NCBI GenBank assembly: GCA_036794395.1
Contig: DAIRGS010000356.1
Coordinates: 1-7,256 of the forward strand
Length of the DNA stretch: 7,256 nucleotides
DNA from: DASXMX01 sp036794395
Lineage (GTDB): Bacteria > Planctomycetota > Phycisphaerae > Tepidisphaerales > Tepidisphaeraceae
Reading direction: 5' to 3'
The position numbers and the translations under genes are program-made. Positions 5,976 to 7,256 of the stretch are shown one piece after another; positions within the stretch are counted from its first letter, which is position 1; each line of letters starts with the position of its first letter. The notes under the pieces are model-generated. The model did not search any database, was not told the origin of the DNA, and saw only the letters and a program-made list of their open reading frames with translations.

Positions 5976-6055
5976 AAAAGGTGGATGTCACCTTAACAGC
6001 CTCCACCTTAACAGCCTCCTCGCCGGGTAAAAGGTGGATGTCACCTTAACAGCCT
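5976..6055 (-). terminator. Duplicated AAGGTG-N5-CACCTT hairpin, possible tandem terminator
   Basis: A 27-bp sequence occurs twice without mismatch (5976-6002 and 6029-6055), and its last 14 bases, CACCTTAACAGCCT, occur a third time between them (6004-6017). Each full copy contains an inverted repeat, AAGGTG/CACCTT with a 5-base loop. Read on the minus strand the stem ends in TTTT, like a short intrinsic terminator. The block begins 25 bp beyond the stop of the secreted-protein gene, so two weak terminators in series would suit its position. The stems are only 6 bp, so a short repeat family or a protein-binding site is an equal alternative. Confidence 0.45.
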
Positions 6056-6079
6056 TCGCCGCTGGTGTTGCCGGTGAGG

Positions 6080-6562
6080 TCAATTCGCCGGAATGCGCAC
6101 GGTCGCGTCTCTCACGTCAAAGTCGTCATTCCCCATCCGCACGGAGATGTGGTATTCACCAGGAGTTGAGCAGTCCACGTCGAGTTTGGCGGCGAACCCG
6201 GTGTTTGGCTCCAATGTAAACGTTCCCCGCACGCGCTGGTGCAGAACGACCCCGCCGCCGCCCAAAACACCCTCCGGCGGCTTCGGCTTCATCAACGTGA
6301 GATACACGGAAACCGGCGCACGCGGGACTTCCACTGGGTCTTGTGAGATGTTGAGGATTTCCATCCAGCAGGACCATTTTCCAGTGGCGTCACGCACTGG
6401 CTTTACGCCAACTCGAACGCGTGGAGTTGTCGTGTGGGACGGTTTGGTGGTCGGGACCGCCTCAGATGGCTGCGTCGGCGGCCTCATATTCGCGATAGAT
6501 TGGGCATCAGCGCAAATCAGCAGCGATAGGATTGAGGCGATGGAAAAGATATGGCGGCACAT
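6080..6562 (-). CDS. Secreted protein of unknown function
   Basis: This encodes a 160-residue protein that I do not recognise. The N-terminus is a typical Sec signal peptide: Arg3 and His4, a hydrophobic core at about 5-17, and a likely signal peptidase I site after ADA (18-20). A Cys at 17 is not in a good lipobox, so a lipoprotein is unlikely. A Pro/Thr-rich linker follows (about 27-47). The rest alternates polar and hydrophobic residues, as in an immunoglobulin-like beta sandwich, with a GTFTLEPNTGFAAKLD stretch (113-128) and a C-terminal GEYHISVRMGND segment (135-146). Cys65 and Cys131 could form a disulphide. A periplasmic or surface role is therefore likely; the activity is unknown. The ATG at 6562 is chosen because it gives the signal peptide, though the ribosome site is weak. 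It stands 125 bp after the YbjQ-type gene and is followed by tandem hairpins, so it may be transcribed alone. Confidence 0.75.
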   Translation of the reverse strand: MCRHIFSIASILSLLICADAQSIANMRPPTQPSEAVPTTKPSHTTTPRVRVGVKPVRDATGKWSCWMEILNISQDPVEVPRAPVSVYLTLMKPKPPEGVLGGGGVVLHQRVRGTFTLEPNTGFAAKLDVDCSTPGEYHISVRMGNDDFDVRDATVRIPAN

Positions 6563-6618
6563 ACCGCGATTTTAACCGATTGGTCCCACTAGGGCAGCGC
6601 GTTGACGATCCGGGCCGG

Positions 6619-6643
6619 CGCCGGGTACAGGTTTTGCCCGGCG
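6619..6643. terminator. GC-rich hairpin after the YbjQ-type gene
   Basis: CGCCGGG (6619-6625) and CCCGGCG (6637-6643) form a perfect 7-bp stem around an 11-base loop. It lies about 45 bp beyond the YbjQ-type stop and before the secreted-protein gene on the same strand, so it may separate the two transcripts. There is no T-run on the minus-strand 3' side, so the terminator call is tentative. Confidence 0.35.
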
Positions 6644-6687
6644 TGGGGTGAGGTTGGGGGAGTTGGCGTTGCCTGAGTTGAGATGGG

Positions 6688-7056
6688 TCAGGCGGTTTCG
6701 GGTTCGATGATGACTGCGGTGCCGTAGCAGAGGACTTCGGTGGCGCTGGAGCCACGGCCGCCGCCGATTTCGGAGGCGTCGTAGTGGAGGCCGACGATTG
6801 CGTTGGCTCCCAGTGATCGGGCGTGATCGATCAGGAGGTCGTAGGCCTGCTGGCGGGTTTGCTCGCACATCTGGGTGTAGGCGCCGATATGGCCGCCGAT
6901 GATGGCTTTGAGTCCGCCGAGGATTCCCTGGCTGATGGTGGGTGACCGAACGATAATTCCGCGCACGACGCCGAGGTACTGGCGGATGCGGTAGCCTTCG
7001 ATCATGAAGGTTGTGGTGACGATGATGCTTTGCGAAGGAAGCGGCAGGACGGACAT
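6688..7056 (-). CDS. YbjQ/UPF0145 family protein (putative heavy-metal-binding domain)
   Basis: This encodes a 122-residue cytoplasmic protein of the YbjQ (DUF74) family. Family features are visible along its length: an N-terminal strand region with TTTFMIEGYRIRQYLGVVRG (14-33), a central helix with RQQAYDLLIDHARSLGANAI (68-87), VGLHYDASEI (88-97) and a final YGTAVII strand (111-117). Family members form small oligomeric beta barrels. Metal binding has been proposed for them but no activity is established, so none is assigned here. The ATG at 7056 has AGGGAA 5 nt upstream and yields the normal length; a TTG at 7137 in the same frame would add 27 residues foreign to the family. The gene stands alone on its strand with non-coding sequence on both sides, so context says nothing about its role. 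Confidence 0.92.
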   Translation of the reverse strand: MSVLPLPSQSIIVTTTFMIEGYRIRQYLGVVRGIIVRSPTISQGILGGLKAIIGGHIGAYTQMCEQTRQQAYDLLIDHARSLGANAIVGLHYDASEIGGGRGSSATEVLCYGTAVIIEPETA

Positions 7057-7061
7057 TGGAG

Positions 7062-7067
7062 TTCCCT
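7062..7067 (-). promoter_or_regulatory. Shine-Dalgarno AGGGAA for the YbjQ-type gene
   Basis: AGGGAA on the minus strand is 5 nt before the ATG at 7056. It supports this start over the in-frame TTG at 7137. Confidence 0.5.
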
Positions 7068-7121
7068 GAGCGGCTGCGGCCGCGGTGAAGGTTTCGTGGC
7101 TAAACTGGTGCACTTGAAAGC

Positions 7122-7256
7122 ATGGCGGATCGTTCAAGACGTTTCAATTGTCACGTCGCGGCGAAACGGGGCCTTTTGGAATTTTCAAGATTCGGCATTT
7201 GGGTGAACGGTGAATCGGTATCGACGCGGTTTGGCGAGGTGGGGATTGCGGCGCTC
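7122..7256 (+). CDS. Possible N-terminal part of a hypothetical gene, cut by the window edge
   Basis: From the ATG at 7122 the plus strand is open for 45 codons to the last base of the window. The translation begins MADRSRRFNCHVAAKRG and continues with a mixed, plausible composition (WVNGESVSTRFGEVG near the end). It would be divergent from the YbjQ-type gene, with 65 bp between the two start codons. There is no strong Shine-Dalgarno (only GAAAG just before the ATG), and an open frame of this length can arise by chance. I do not recognise the protein; the next bases are needed to decide. Confidence 0.3.
   Translation, partial: MADRSRRFNCHVAAKRGLLEFSRFGIWVNGESVSTRFGEVGIAAL

Noticed and set aside
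5669..6049. Plus-strand frame of 126 codons in the gene-poor spacer
   Set aside because: Cys/Arg/Gly-biased translation, and it runs through the duplicated hairpin block, whose repeats are simply translated in frame.
5976..6055. CRISPR array
   Set aside because: Only two full copies and one partial, with unequal spacing of 26 bp or less and no cas genes nearby.
1..7256. tRNA, rRNA, phage, toxin-antitoxin, defence or transposase genes
   Set aside because: Both strands were read for these; no cloverleaf with CCA-type end, rRNA core sequence or hallmark motif was recognised.

Overview
The window looks like a chromosomal piece of a moderately GC-rich Gram-negative bacterium. Planctomycetota, possibly the Phycisphaerae side, is my best guess. 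The reasons are a CMP-Kdo synthetase gene (an LPS-type envelope), a small protein that I recall mainly from planctomycete genomes, an intergenic CCACAGAGG-type repeat of the kind common in planctomycete and other environmental genomes, and loosely packed genes with gene-poor spacers. This placement is inference from memory; no marker gene settles it. No rRNA, tRNA, transposase, phage or CRISPR feature is visible.

All eight confident or probable genes lie on the minus strand, so transcription runs from high to low coordinates. From right to left: a YbjQ-family protein (6688-7056); a secreted protein of unknown function (6080-6562) followed by two tandem AAGGTG-N5-CACCTT hairpins; about 700 bp with no convincing gene (5272-5975); kdsB (4482-5231) with a consensus-like promoter almost touching its TTG start; a 155-bp inverted-repeat element (4332-4486); pyrG, encoding a divergent CTP synthase (2521-4272); a small conserved protein (2111-2365); and a tight three-gene run of a PfkB-family kinase (1091-2020), a PhyH-family dioxygenase (333-1088) and a 76-residue protein (118-348). 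A hairpin at 26-51 follows that run. At the right edge a plus-strand reading frame (7122-7256) stays open to the end of the window and may be a truncated gene.

Two functional groupings can be read. PyrG makes CTP and KdsB uses CTP to activate Kdo for lipopolysaccharide, so the kdsB-pyrG pair is metabolically coherent. The kinase, dioxygenase and small protein are separated by 2 bp or overlap by 16 bp, so they are probably co-transcribed and may act on one small-molecule pathway that cannot be named from sequence.

The best leads are the CTP synthase, which keeps its main catalytic residues but departs from consensus in two otherwise highly conserved substrate loops; the repeat element whose arm supplies the kdsB stop codon; and the near-leaderless TTG start of kdsB. 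I see no clear sign of a new defence or mobile system.
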